Counted from the stretch's first letter, positions 12,436 to 24,121 are shown. The stretch is DNA of 64,000 bases from Atriophallophorus winterbourni (GCA_013407085.1 JACCGJ010001294.1:124001-188000), one strand, 5' to 3'. Notes: generated by a model from the letters alone, not told the origin. Program-made: numbers and translations.

Positions 12436-12918
12436 GATTCAAAGAACAAAATAAGAGAGTAATGGAAGCGGATGGGCTGAAAACGACTGATCCAATTTGA
12501 CTCTACCAAACCAATGAATGAACAAAGAGTTGATTGGAAGAAACCTTCAAGTGGCGCGGTGACTTGAGTGTTCCATCAACCTTTGAACCAGAATATAAGC
12601 AGGCTCATTAAAAGATCAGAGAGGACAATTTCACGTTAGAACAACTATTAACGCTGACAGAATGACAAGTTTTAAAAACGTTTGCGTCGGATTGAATTGT
12701 CGCTGAATCGAGCTTAATTCAAAGTATCACGAAAGAGCGACGGATAACGATGCCACTGATAACAAGCGGTCAATAATATGTTGATTGGTTTATGACGATG
12801 AAACAATCAAGATGTGAATTAATGTTGATTGCCGATGAAACGTAAGAAAAAATCCCTCACCTCAGTACTGATGATACGTTCCATTGATCCTTCGAAATGA
12901 GGCAGCACTTCTAGCCAC

Positions 12919-12919
12919 G

Positions 12920-12954
<35 letters not shown>

Positions 12955-13134
12955 ATAATATATATAGATTATATATATATAATATATCACAGTGTGAACA
13001 TACACTTTCATACATAGTTTTTGTATGTGCCCTTATAGTCCGAAAAATACGGTATATATATCTATATATAGTATATATATATATATATATATCTATATAT
13101 ATATAATATGTGTGTGTGTGTGTGTGTGTGTGTG
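12919..13134. repeat. TA and GT microsatellites around a TIR-like motif
   Basis: TA-rich arrays at 12919-12985 and 13051-13108, then (GT)n at 13109-13134. Between them is the motif CCCTTATAGTCCGAAAAATA, which looks like a DNA-transposon inverted-repeat end, but I see no partner end. Confidence 0.8.
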
Positions 13135-13204
13135 AAAATAGATTTAATAAGCTTGTTCAAAAGAATGCTACCTAGCAAATAAAATGTCGGTGCCAAAACG
13201 TAAA

Positions 13205-13920
13205 CAACTTGGGTATCTGGATATGCTCGAGTTTAAAAACCTCACTTCAAACTAACACTGCATTTACAAAGGCAACACGTGTTCTTAATCTACTCAAACG
13301 GGTATTTGGGAAGCTTTTGCACAGGATATTCCTCAGGATTTTGTATACATACTTGAGACCAGTCATGGAATACGGTGTGCAGTCATGGTCTCCGTGGTTC
13401 AAGAAGGATGTTGAACTTATGAAGCGAATCTATCACCGCTCAACAAAACTAGTTCTCAGCACCCGAAACAAGCCCTGTAAAAAAGGATAGATCACCTGAT
13501 TCTGTTCGACTTTCCCGATCGACGAATCAGAGGAAAACTTATCCTACTTTTTAAAAAATTCCATAGCCCGGACCATCAATTACAGGATTTATTCACGCGA
13601 AGGAATGCGAGACATTATCGCACCCATGAATATGTGCTGGTCGTACACCATTCCCGCCTGAACTGTAGAAGGTATTTTTACTCTGTCCGTGTCTGTTTTA
13701 CTTGGAAAAGGTTACCTTCTTCTGTTACTCACTCCACTAGCTTGCTTGACTTTGAGACGAAATTATAAATTTTTCATTGAATTATTCGTTTCCCGAATAC
13801 TTATGTTTAATCAAACAGCTTATCATGTTTTATACATAATTTTCATTCATGTCTACAAATCTATGGTTATTGTTAAGCTTCTTGCTCACTAGACCATCAA
13901 AAACCTTGAATTACCTTGAA
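13205..13920 (+). mobile_element. CR1 3' fragment with RT C-terminus
   Basis: The plus frame 13209-13490 reads RVLNLLKRVFGKLLHRIFLR, then TYLRPVMEYGVQSWSPWFKK and MKRIYHRSTKLVL. This is the conserved CR1 post-RT region, and the same block is at 28130-27870 on the minus strand. Frameshifts occur after about 13490, but YFYSVRVC can still be read near 13675. It ends in a degenerate CCTTGAAT-type tail at 13905-13920 and abuts the reversed RTE tail at 13921. Confidence 0.8.
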
Positions 13921-14320
13921 TCATTATCAGAGACAACATTACAGCGGTATCATGTACCAGATGCTTAACTGCTCAAAACTGGGAAACCACACGTGAAGTT
14001 TCTAACTGTGCTGCACTTTGCCTGGATCCAGGTTTGTGACTGCATACATAACTGCTACACAACCATGAAAACTGCAATCCTGAAAGACGGGAGAGGGCCG
14101 CACTTGATTGCTACGGATTTTATAGAAAAGTAAGCACAAACCAAATTGGATGAGGTGCCTACACCCCGTATGGAACATGTATTCAAACAAGTTTCGTGAA
14201 CGAGTAAAGCAACATCAGCACGAGAGCTTCATTGCGGTTTTCACATGTATCATAAACAGCTGTCCTCATCACTCCACTTGACAACGTGCAGGATTAATCG
14301 AACAATCCAAATAGAAGCAT
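13921..14320 (-). mobile_element. RTE 3' end (R2)
   Basis: The reverse-oriented tail (TCATTATCAG, degenerate TCATCATCA) is followed by the RTE 3' UTR (ATGCTTAACTGC, ACAACCATGAAA, GGTGCCTACACC, GTTTCGTGAACGAGTA). An insertion of roughly 75 bp, starting near 13970 and not found in the other copies, splits the UTR before ACAACCATG. Non-coding fragment. Confidence 0.75.
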
Positions 14321-14484
14321 GAGTTACTGACTGACGGAGAAATAAGTTTAATCGTCGAGGGCACTGTTGACGCGAATTGTGAAAAATTTGCAATGTGGGC
14401 TTTGCTAGTCTACAACACGACGTTAGATCCTATGTAAACTCGTTCATGTAGTGAGCTGACTTTGAGTATTAGGCCCACAAAATG

Positions 14485-14545
14485 ATGGTCATCGTCAGGA
14501 TGGGGCGGATATCTCAACAATCTGGCGTTCGATTTTGCAGCGGAT
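14485..14545 (+). repeat. RTE 5'-UTR-like scrap
   Basis: GATGGGGCGGATATCTCAAC and AATCTGGCG closely match 19140-19170 (GATGGGGCGGAAATATCCAC, AATCTGACG) in the 5' region of the plus-strand RTE. Confidence 0.5.
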
Positions 14546-15810
14546 TAGGATTAACGAACATCACACCTAATACGCACATGATTACGTAAGCAGTGTGTCG
14601 GCATACGCTGAGCTGTACAATTATTAAACAATTAGGGATGAACACAGCAATTAGGTGTGATCAATTATCTTGATCTCCCCTGTCTAGCTTAGTGAACTCA
14701 GGATTGGTCAAGAGAATGCCATTTATACCTGAACACTGTTCCTACGGACACCCTTGGTCTGACAAAGCTTCTGTGTTGAGAAGCGAAAAGTTACCAAAAA
14801 CTTACTATAACCGATTCATTGCAAACTTTATTTTCATGGTCATCATCGTTCTCATGAAGCAGTTTCTGCCAGGCTATGCGAATAAGGCGCGGTATGGTAA
14901 ACCGTGAGGAGCTATTCCTAAAACATGTCGCAACCATCGCAAACGAGCAAGCATCAGCATTTCTCTGTCCGCGGCCTTCTGGTCCTAACACCCGCTTGCA
15001 GACATCTATATTTGTAACGCGATGTTGCCACCGAATGCGAACAATCCTACGCAGGCAACGGGTCTCAAAGACAGAAAGCCGATGGACATTTTCCGCTCGG
15101 ATAGACCAGGTTTCGCAGCCATAAAGGAGGATAGCACGCACCACTGCGTTGTACACTCGGCTTTAGTATGGAGTGAAACATCGCGTCGACGACACAAATG
15201 GCGGAGGTTAGCAAACGCTACACACGCTTTGCGAACACGTGAGATCTCGCCTCGACACAACCGGCAGCAGAGATACAACTACAACGTAAACAAAGCTGTC
15301 GACCAATTTAAGATTGACATTGCACACAGTTAGATTTGGAAGAGAGCCGCTCCTGTCCTCGGTGTTTTACACTCGCTAGGCGCACAGCACATGCCATACC
15401 TTGAAGCTTCAGGTACCAGGCGGTCCAGGGATTGTTGCATTATATGAGAGTCATCTCCCAGAAGTGCGATGTCATCCGCATACTCTGGATCGGTAGCTCT
15501 CTCACCCGGCAGAAGTTCAACACCTGCGCCCACCGGACCAGCTAAAGCTTTTCTCAGGACATCGTCGATCGTGAAGTTAAAAGGGAACGACGCTGGAGAT
15601 ATTCATCGAGGACAATAATTCTCCGTACGCTCGAACCCTGCCCGAAGTTTTGCAATCTAATGCTTTCATGATTCAAACATAATTCTCGGGCACTCCATGT
15701 CTCAGCACACAGTTCCAAAGACTTTCGCGATCGATTGAATCGAATGTCAATCGGATGTCAAGGAATACCACGATAGTTGGTCTGCGAAATGAGTGACGTT
15801 GCTCCAGTAA

Positions 15811-16218
15811 CTAACGGAGTGTGAAGACTTGATCTATGCACCCTCGACCGGCACGAAAACCAGTATGCTCCTCGAGGATTTGTTCTTCCCGTTTGGTACT
15901 CAATCGGTGAAGCAGGATGGAGACCAGTATTTTAGGAGCTACTGAAATGGGACTGATAACCCGATGATTTTCACAGGAATCGCGCAGTCCATTTTTCTTG
16001 AAAATCGGAGGAATTACTGATTCTCTACAAGGAATCGGAACGCGTTCCTCAGCCCATAAGTTGGTGAACAGCGCTTGAAGTTTGCAAACTAGAGTTAACC
16101 CGACATCCTTGAACAATGACGGTACAAAGGCATCAGCACGTGATGCCCGATGGCGCTCAAGGCTCCGGAGTACATTGTAAATCTCTGGTTGAGTTGGAGC
16201 CTCGAACGAAATTGACAA
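15811..16218 (-). pseudogene. RTE reverse transcriptase fragment of R3
   Basis: RT fingers segment. It includes ESVIPPIFKK, NHRVISPISVAPKILVSIL and GFRAGRGCIDQVFTLR, the hallmarks of RTE-type RT upstream of the first catalytic aspartate. The palm continues in other frames to the YADD box at about 15480. Confidence 0.8.
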
Positions 16219-16829
16219 TGGTATACAGTGTTCCTTATCCTCGAAATCAGTGGGTGCAGAGGGACAGTTAAACTGTGCCTCAAAATGTTCTGCCCATCGC
16301 TACAGTTTACGTTAAATAAACCTTCGTGACGTATTATGTATGTGACGGCAGAAAGCAACCGACGTTGGTCCATTAGTTAAAGAAAATTTGCAGAAACCCA
16401 GTGTTGAGCTACTTGGGAAGTCACCCCACAAGTATCCAACGCGGCTGTTTCCAAAGAGGTTTGTATCCCACTCCATTGTTCATCTGGTAACTCCAGAAAG
16501 ACGCACGTTCAAATTGGCCTGAAACTCCTCGAGAACAGGGAGATCATTGAGCCTCACAACTTTCAACTGCCTTGCAACGTTTCTACGTTTCCCGCCAAAA
16601 CGTATCGAGAGCTTAGAATAAACATACGCATGATTTGACTCTAGACAGGTGCCCCAGTATGAATCTTGCAATCTGGCACACTCCCTCGCCACGACTAGCT
16701 GATAGCAATATGGTCAATTTGCGTGAACGAGGCCGCCGATGGAGATTTCCAGGTGGAACAGTGACGCTTCGAATGGCGGAAGTTAGTGCTGGTAAGGTAC
16801 AATCTGTGCTTTGAGAACAAGCCAAGCAA

Positions 16830-17048
16830 TCATTCTCCGTTATCATTACGACGACAATCGAGATCAAACATTCCATCCACGAAATGCTCGTTTGAAGATA
16901 GACGGCCTACACGTGCGTTCATGTCTCCAGCTAAGACAACGATGTCACTTCTCGATGCAAGTCTAATGAGTTCTTGTAATCTTCCATAAAACTCATCCTT
17001 ATCAAGTTCAGAGCTACAATTAGTCGCTGCATAGGCAGCAACCACCAA
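16830..17048 (-). pseudogene. RTE endonuclease fragment of R3
   Basis: Apurinic-like endonuclease (exonuclease-endonuclease-phosphatase fold) that nicks target DNA to start retrotransposition. The visible block DIVVLAGDMNARVGRL carries the conserved GDMNAR catalytic motif. The remainder of the domain is in other frames on the same strand (17531-17343, 16690-16480). Confidence 0.75.
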
Positions 17049-18137
17049 CAGGTTGCAAGATTGATTGCGAAATATGCCTTTCTTGCACGAACCCTGTAGT
17101 ATTACTATACAAAGGCGACTGTCGACTGGGATCCAGTCTAACAGTGCGAACTCGCTCTCTCACTCAAAACGATTCCGATACCAGCTTGAACAGATACCAT
17201 GGCATCGTCATCAGTGGACAGGCGTAGATAGTGACTTGCGTATATCGTACGAAAGCACAAGCCTGATTCAGGCAAAGTACCGCACAGTCCGAGACTGCAC
17301 GTGGGCTAAGATACTGTCAGGTTGCCCAGGCCTAGACAGATATTAGCTAGAGTTATGCATGCGTGTTTTCGACAAACAGCAAACATCGACATCAAGGCGA
17401 TCAAGTGTGCGAACCAAGGCTGCTTGTTGTCCGATGCTAGCTAAAGACCGACAATTAAACGCCGCTAATTTGAATGATACGCGCGGGCGGAAAAACGCTC
17501 TGGACACATTCGAAGCAGGCAAAATATTCAAAAAGGTTAAATTTGGAAACCTCGGTGAACACGCTGTACTTCAGTCAGGACTACCCAACGAACCACAAAC
17601 CGGAAAAGTTATTGAAAAATTCTGCATGCAGTGTGAGATCATTGGAAGTATTTTGAGCAGAGCGTTGGAGCACGGGATCTATCATTTTACCTATTTTCAT
17701 AATTGCTTGTGGGCATGATACTACCCCGGTTGCCCAGACCGACGTAGGGGGGGCAACCCGGAGCCCGAAGGCAGTGGGTTGAGCCTGAGTTTGTCTGACC
17801 TCTATCTATCGGCCTTCCTGGTATGAGTAGATATGCTGGCAACAAAAGACATCACCCAGTATAGCTCAATGGCTCATGGAGGTATACAAACCATCACACT
17901 ACGTTAAGGTCCAGTCTTAGCGCGACGGACATAGACGAAGTTTGAACTCGGTGGCCTTGGAAAAATAGGATCGACGAAATATGCTACGGCACTGTTCTGA
18001 GTAATTGGTTGGACGTGACGCCATAATTGAACAACAGTAGCATGGACAGTAGATCAGCACTCGAACTACGACAAGACCAAGGGACTTCTGTTGCAATTTG
18101 GTGAGATCGAAACAGTTAGAACATTATTTAGATATCC

Positions 18138-18245
18138 AATGTATTGTGGTGCTCACATCCTCATCCTTTACACACCACTACCGGTTTCAGGCTGTTTGTC
18201 ATCGTCAGGTGGAGACAGTAAGGTCAGGTTCAGTGAGCCTTGATG
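18138..18245 (-). repeat. Hammerhead-bearing dispersed repeat, copy 1
   Basis: Runs on the plus strand from AATGTATTGTGGTGCTCAC to TTCAGTGAGCCTTGAT. Shares its whole length with 23717-23825, 38183-38284 (reverse) and 56873-56985. The ribozyme core lies on the minus strand (next entry). Confidence 0.85.
18175..18212 (-). ncRNA. Hammerhead ribozyme motif (best core, copy 1)
   Basis: Read on the minus strand: stem I strand CCAC, core box CTGACGA, a stem II region TGACAAACAGCCT, core box GAAA, then CCGGTA, then the matching stem I strand GTGG. A15.1-CC can pair with GG-U16.1 with no loop, so stem III is the palindrome ACCGGT. That favours a dimeric hammerhead. Predicted cleavage follows the UA at 18179-18180. 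Stem II in this copy has one A.C mismatch. Family knowledge: minimal type I hammerheads with tiny stem III are reported in Penelope-like elements and metazoan retrozymes. Confidence 0.7.
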
Positions 18246-18654
18246 TCTTTTTGAGGTTTGAATTGTTCTTCGAAATACATCCTCAAACAGAAAACTGTTA
18301 TAAAAATTCATCATAAGGATCGTCAGCTATATTAGACGAGAACTGCGTTTACAATGAGCATCGCAGTTGAAATTTGTAGCTTTACTTCGAAGTGGCGAAA
18401 CACCTCGGGCAGTTAAACTTTCATCTAGTTAGAGAAAAATGTTTGGTGGGCTGAGCAAGTCAGTCAATTACTCAGCCACCCAGCTGCCTGTGGCAAAATA
18501 GAATATGATTTTTTTCAGTTTTGCGATAGATTAAGAACAGTGAAGAATTAAAAGGGGGTGGGAGTTCGGTTGAACTGATTAACGCTATGAAAGCCGTAGC
18601 CTTTTCATCCAAGATCATAGTAGGCTTTATGAAGTCAGTGCAGTACCTCTCCCG

Positions 18655-18957
18655 GGATGAGGTGCTGGTGATCCGATATCGTAATGGCTCGTTACGTTCC
18701 AAGATACATCTTAAAACCGTATCCCGTGGTAGTCTTTGGTAAGCATCTTCCTGAAGTGTTTGCTTAATCGTCTGTGTTGTCAAGTAGAGTGACGAGCAAC
18801 GATTTTCACGAAGGCAGGTTCCATTTGAGGCGTAGGCAACTTAATTCAGATTGTTTATACATACTCTTACAAAGATTCCGCAGCTGTTCAAGTCAAGCCT
18901 ATCGGTACTTGCAACCAGTAAAATGGTATCCCTAATGATGATGATGATGATGATCCA
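18655..18957 (+). mobile_element. RTE 3' end (R4)
   Basis: The plus-strand 3' UTR block GATCCGATATCGTAATGGCT with GTTGTCAAGTAGAGTGACGA is homologous to 22630-22760 of R5. It ends in (ATG)n at 18936-18953, the RTE tail. 5'-truncated. Confidence 0.75.
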
Positions 18958-19480
18958 ACATCCAGGCATCCGGCTGTCTCTGAGGTGCCACGTTCTCCGC
19001 GGGATTGCTTCTCGGGCATCATTTACTCAAATCACTGAACAGCAAACAGACATTTCTGAGATGTGAGGTATTGTCAATCCATTTATTGGTGATTCAGCCT
19101 ACCTGCGGAGGTGTGTGAAATTTCTAAGTTCAACAAGGTTGATGGGGCGGAAATATCCACAATCTGACGAGCAGCAATGATGCGAACGTACGCATCTATA
19201 TGCTCACAATTAATAATAACTCTCCAAGCTGGTCCTTGACGTGGTGCGATGGTTTGTGTACCTCTATGACCCATTGAGCTATGCTGGGTGGTGCACTCTG
19301 AGCACCTTCAAAGTCACTCATACCAGGAAGGTCAAAGGATAGAGGTCAGACGAACACGGTCTCAACCTAACCCGCTGCCTTGTGGATCAGGCTTTTTAGC
19401 TAATGGCTTTGGTAGTGAACAATAATTGTTCTCCTGTCTAGGCATGGGCGATCTGGCAGTATCCCAGCCCGCATACAACC

Positions 19481-20551
19481 ATGACCATGACTATTAATAC
19501 GAAACCCAAATCCATAGTGCATCGGCCGTCGCGCACGATAAACAGGGTCGCCTTACCTGCTGCATACAGCAGGGCGGGTAAGCGAAAACAAGCTACTGCT
19601 GGCCCTACTCTTCAAACTGTTTCTGACCCTTCCCCTCCCCCATCCACTCTTAACAACTCTCCGTCTGTCAATCCCAGCTTTAGAAAAGACCGCGCTGAAC
19701 ATGTTGGAACATTTTCTGTTCGCGAATTTACAGATCACTTTCTGAAACCACGGACCTCTGCTCACATCGGAGCCATGAATGTCAGAACTCTCAGACAAAT
19801 AGGCCAGCAAGCTGCACTGGCTCTTACCTTAGATAGTCTATCTATTGATGTTTGCTGTTTATCGGAAACGCGCTTATATGATCCGTCTATAATTACTGAA
19901 CTTACTGCCCCAAACCTTTCAACTCGCTACTTTTTGCGCTGCTCTGGTGATTCTGTAGCTGCCATTTCAGGACAGGCGGGTGTTGGTATAGTGCTGAATT
20001 CACGTGCCGAATCCTGTCTAATCGATTGGATTCCTCGCAATAGCAGGATGTGCGCAGTTAGACTAGCCACTAATATTAGACCAAACTCAAAATCTTCTAA
20101 TCAGAGATGCTTGTTTATTGTAGCAACTTACGCTCCGACTAACACCAATTCCGACGACGAGAAGAACGCCTTCTACGACGATCTTTATGCTCTTTTGCGA
20201 CGTGCAAAAAGCTCAGATATTGTTGTCTTAGCGGGAGATATGAATGCCAGACTGGGTCGCTTAGATGCATCTGAATCACAATTAGGTGGCATGTTTGGTC
20301 TTGAAAGCCAACGCACAGATAATGGTGAACGGTTTATACAATTCTGTGCACAATCTCGATTATTCATTAGCAGCACTTCCTTTCGCCATAAAAGATGTCA
20401 ATGTGCCACATGGCGCTCGCCGGATGGAAGCCAACCTTCGGCCCAAATCGACCATATCGCCATAAGTGCTCGCTGGAGAGGTTGCATTGAGGACTGCCGC
20501 TCCTTTTTGGAATACCTGCATAGATTCAGATCATGCTCTTGTGCGATGTAG
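19481..20551 (+). pseudogene. R5 endonuclease domain ORF
   Basis: A 356-codon ORF. After a low-complexity basic N-terminus (about residues 1-95), the EEP-type endonuclease starts at about residue 97. Motifs: MNVRTLRQIGQQAALALTLD, DVCCLSETRLY (catalytic Glu), VVLAGDMNARLGRLDASES (Asp-x-Asn), and AQIDHIAIS (the C-terminal SDH-like motif). The frame is lost near nucleotide 20505, where an extra T in a run shifts into WNTCIDSDHALVRC, seen in the next frame (20466-20711). The start is the first Met in frame and is uncertain. Confidence 0.8.
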
Positions 20552-20719
20552 GTTCTCGTTAAAGTTCTCCGGTACGAAGCCTTCGAATGGGAAACGCATT
20601 GCTGTCGAAAAATTCTTTCAGCCTGCAGTTCAAGACATTTATAGGACCACCTTGAGTAACTCACTCCAGTTGCCCAGTATGCAACTACCGATGAAAGGTG
20701 GAACAAAATAGCAGGGATT

Positions 20720-21034
20720 ATGCGAGCCGCCGCAATAACAGCCTGTGAGACTGCACAACCAACCCAAAAGTCCCACTGGATTTCACAGCGCTCTATCGAA
20801 ATTCTTCACCAGCGACGCGAAATACCTCATGGTCCTGGACACAATACAGAGCGTAGACGCATGAGGAATGAACTTAAACGGAGCTTAAGACTAGACAGAG
20901 AAAGGTGGTGGCTAAATAAGGTCGAAGAAATGGAAATAGCAAATAATGCGGGTAACGTGCGAAAACTCTTCCAACTTATTCGATCGACTGGGCCTACGAA
21001 ACAAGGAGTGAGTGAGACTATAGCGCTGAATTAG
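20720..21034 (+). pseudogene. R5 linker region
   Basis: The region between endonuclease and RT. Charged and helical, with an Arg-rich stretch TERRRMRNELKRSLRLDRER then WWLNKVEEMEIANNAGN, a pattern conserved in RTE elements. A frameshift at about 21025 separates it from the RT frame. Confidence 0.65.
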
Positions 21035-21135
21035 ACGGTACTCTTATCACTAATAAGAATCGCCGCCTCTCACGCTGGGCCGAACATTTTGAAGAACAAT
21101 TTAGCTGGTCGCCTGCAACAGAATCATTCCCTCAC

Positions 21136-22470
21136 TTGAAGCAGTGTGATCCTTGGCCTGTTAGCGTAGATCCCCCTAATGATTTAGAAATTAAAGCATG
21201 TATCGAATCCCTGAAACGATTCAAAGCTGCTGGCCCCGATGACATACCGCCTGTTTTGTTCAAAGAAGGTGGCCAAGTCCTAATCAGCACATTAGGAGAT
21301 CTCCTCCGTGAAGTGTGGTTGTCAGAATCCGTCCCTCCGAGTTGGGGCGAATCAGTTATCATACCTATATTTAAAAAAGGTGTGCGAAGCTCATGCTCTA
21401 ATCACCGTGGGATAAGTCTCACTCCCATCATTACGAGATTATTAGCGTCCATATGTCTTCGAAGATTAACATCGCATAGGGAATCACAGATCCGAGAGCA
21501 GCAAGCTGGCTTCCGGCCTGGCAGAGGCTGTGTCGACCACATTTTTACTCTTCGACGGATCTTAGAACTGCGGCACACTTATCGACAGCCGACAATAGCC
21601 ATCTTTTTAGACTTCAAAGGAGCATTTGATTCAGTCGATCGAAATGTCCTGTTTAACACCTTGCTGTGCAAAGGCGTTCCGCAAAAGTATGTCAACATAC
21701 TACGTGCACTTTATGCTCATACATCCGGATGCGTTAGGGTTTACAACGAACTCTCACCCAAATTCCACACCACAAGTGGCGTCCGACAAGGATGTCCGAT
21801 TTCTCCGTTTTTGTTCAATTTTGTAATTGATGCAATCATGGAATTATGCAACGAAGGTGCCCCAGCTTTCGGAGTTCACATAATGCCAGGCGGCAAGCTT
21901 CTCGACTTGGACTATGCTGATGATATAGTTCTGCTCTTCGACTCGTACACAGATGCACAGGCGATACTGAACAAGCTATCTAGTATTGTGCCAGCATTTG
22001 GAATGCGTTTTGCACCCTCTAAGTGCAGTGTTCTGCTGCAGGACATCGACATATCGAACAACACTTTATTACTTGACAATCAGGCGCTTGAAATTGTAGA
22101 TCGTTTTACGTATCTCGGTAGTTGTATCAATAATTATGCATCGTTAGATGACGAGGTCTCGGTACGCATTTCTAAAGCAACCGTAGCATTCCGCAACCTA
22201 GGTCACCTTTGGCGTCAGAAAGGACTGTCTCTGTTACTCAAGAGTAGAGTCTATAAAGCAACAGTTCGGGCTGCGTTACTGTATGAGTGCGAAACCTGGA
22301 CCTTACGCAAAGAACACATTCAGCGTCTCCAAGTATTTGGCAACCGATGTCTCCGCAACATTCTAGGAGTTAGCTGTTGCAATGACATACGCACCGATGC
22401 TCTCCGAAATAAGTGGTTCGGTAGTCACGTTGTTATAGAGAAGCAGATCAACCTGCATAGGTTACGCTGA
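21136..22470 (+). pseudogene. R5 reverse transcriptase ORF
   Basis: A 444-codon ORF with all RT blocks: SLKRFKAAGPDDIPPVLFKE, ESVIIPIFKKG, NHRGISL, QAGFRPGRGCVDHIFTLRRI, FLDFKGAFDSVDR (first catalytic Asp), TSGVRQGCPISPFLFNFVID, DYADDIVLLFDSY (catalytic YADD at about 21911-21930), CETWTLRKEHIQRLQVFGNR. It ends at TGA 22468-22470, where family members read LRWLGH. The C-terminal segment is then recognisable downstream but shifted and partly deleted (LPKRILLATPHPDW near 22497-22540). Confidence 0.9.
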
Positions 22471-23716
22471 TTGGGTCACGCTTTACGGATGCCGACGACC
22501 GACTTCCGAAACGGATTCTTTTAGCGACGCCACATCCTGATTGGCCAAACCATCACATGGCATAGGCAGTTAAAAACCCTTACCTTTTCAAAGTCGGCGC
22601 AACGCGTCTTCCAGGCTGGTGTCCCCGCGATCAGATATCGCAATGGCTAGTTACGCTTCAGCATATATTTCCCGAGACCATGTTCAATGGCGGTCTTACA
22701 CTAAGCATATTCTTGGAGTGTTTGCGTAACCTTGTATGTTGTCAAGCGGAGTGACGAGAAAAGCTTGTTATGATGCGTGACATGCTCATGCCGCAAGGAA
22801 GCTACCGTGCTGATGTCGCTCTACTCGTTTACGAAACTTGTTTGAATGTATGTTCCATTCGAGGTGTAGGCACCTCTCCCCAGTTTGTTCGTGCTTACTC
22901 TTCTATAGAAACCGTAGCAATTTAAGTCCCACCCTTCCCCACCTTTTTTAGGGTTTTACTTTTTCATGGTTGTATGGAAGTTAAGCATTTGGTACGTGCT
23001 ACCGGTGTAATGCTGTCCTTGATGATGATGTTGAAAAGCAGAAGAACGTAACTCAGTTTATTTTAGTTGAAAACAATACTTTAGGTAATACGGACACGTT
23101 GCAACTTCAAGAAAGCGATGCATACGCTGAATTTGGATAAATTTAGCATCAGACAGCAATTGAAAAAGCTGGTGTAAGCAGAATAAATAAAACCTTGCGT
23201 GAGGCCGCGGCGTATGCTTTCAAGTGTTTTCAATAACCTCCACCTCATAGAGTGCAAAAGGAACTAATCCTCTCAAAAGTACCGCTGAAAGGGGGATAAC
23301 GCCAACCGGAAACCGGTATATTTATAGTCGTCCCATTTCGCGCATCCGTTGAAGTCACGTGGAGGTCACGTGGATACGCAGTGCGACTTCCGAGAGTAGC
23401 GTTAAATGCATGTAATATCAACGGCACATCTGGGCTCAGCACAAAAAGGAAACTATTGGACCCGGCGTAAAATGTGTAACCAACCCAGAATGTTTGTGAA
23501 GAAAGCGATGAGGACAAAGAATGGAAAAACTGGGGGAAAGGATATGCTTATTCAAAAAATGAAGGAAGAGCTCGAGAGTAGACGGTAGGCAAAACTAATT
23601 AAAATGAATGCAGATCGCTAATGGGTTTTGTATAGCCTTCACGTCAGTGGTGGCCGCTGGAACGAGTTACGTCTGTAGTGAGTCAAAGAGAAAAACAGAC
23701 CTCATCTTGACCAAAG

Positions 23717-23825
23717 TAATGTGTTGCTCACATCCCCTTTACTTACACGCCACTAACGGTTTTAGCTGTTTGCTGACATCGGGTAGAGACAGTAAGATTA
23801 GGTTCCGTGAGCCTTGAAACAGTGG
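23717..23825 (-). ncRNA. Hammerhead-bearing repeat, copy 2 (decayed core)
   Basis: Same repeat as 18138-18245. The minus-strand core reads CCGATGT for CTGATGA and AAAACCGTTAGTGG for GAAACCGGTAGTGG, so the ribozyme is expected to be dead. The flanks (GTGTTGCTCACATCC, GAGACAGTAAGATTAGGTT, GTGAGCCTTGAAACAGTGG) are well kept. Confidence 0.7.
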
Positions 23826-23982
23826 ATAGGTGGTAACAAATTAATTATCCTGGAACTTTTAAAGGAAGGCATCTCCGCTAAATCTGAAAGATGAACTTAA
23901 CAAAGCTATCAATTGTAGAACGCCGGGAAAATCAAAACGCTAAATTCACTGCCAAATTTAATTAGCACTTGAAGAATATTGA

Positions 23983-24121
23983 AACAACATTGTTTTACTG
24001 TGCCTAACAATTGACCTTGATACACACTTCCCGTTGATTCGTGTTCCGTGATTGCTTCCACTGTACCTTCGTGTACCTTTTGGCTACCACGATAAATCTT
24101 CCATCTCTTGTGCCTTTTTTC
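23983..24121 (-). repeat. About 135-bp direct repeat, copy 1
   Basis: Nearly identical to 26025-26161 (CAACAATTGACCTTGATACA, TTCGTGTTCCGTGATTGCTT, GATAAATCTTCCATCTC). The minus strand of both is open (EAITEHESTGSVYQGQLLGT), but I do not recognise the product. Possibly the 5' region of the CR1 copies or an independent element. Confidence 0.7.

Larger units (their letters stand above)
14825..17915 (-). mobile_element. Near full-length decayed RTE element (R3)
   Basis: Order on the minus strand: 5' UTR (17915-17700, matching 19250-19480 of R5), endonuclease (17531-17343 with the SIGQQAALVRTLDRLDVDVC block; 17048-16830 with DIVVLAGDMNARVGRL, the catalytic Asp-Asn motif), linker, reverse transcriptase (16218-15811 with ESVIPPIFKK and GFRAGRGCIDQVFTLR; 15533-15330 with EYADDIALLGD, the YADD box), C-terminus (15156-14940 with ILLYGCETWSIRAEN). 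It ends at about 14835 in a short GATGATGACC tail. Many stops and frameshifts; clearly inactive. A different subfamily from R5, judging by residue differences. Confidence 0.85.
19085..23032 (+). mobile_element. Near full-length RTE element (R5), best preserved
   Basis: A 5' UTR (about 19085-19480) shared in reverse with R3 (for example GCGATGGTTTGTGTACCTC and CATACCAGGAAGGTC), then endonuclease, linker, reverse transcriptase and C-terminus, then a 3' UTR and (GAT)n tail at 23018-23030. The coding region is broken by about four frameshifts (near 20505 in a T-run, near 20690, near 21025 and near 22500) and by one nonsense codon at 22468 (TGA where other copies have Trp). The long remaining ORFs make this the youngest RTE copy here. 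Inactive as it stands. Confidence 0.88.

Noticed and set aside
12991..13050. TTATAGTCCGAAAAATACGG as a DNA-transposon end
   Set aside because: No second terminal repeat found in the window, so no element can be delimited.
15022..15333. Plus-strand ORFs across R3
   Set aside because: Antisense shadows of the RTE coding region.
22999..23010. ACCGGT in RTE 3' ends
   Set aside because: Part of the RTE UTR, present in copies without any hammerhead core.
23305..23325. GAAACCGGTA near 23311, identical to the hammerhead second box
   Set aside because: No CTGANGA box or stem I partner upstream; it lies in a simple ACCGGAAACCGGT context.
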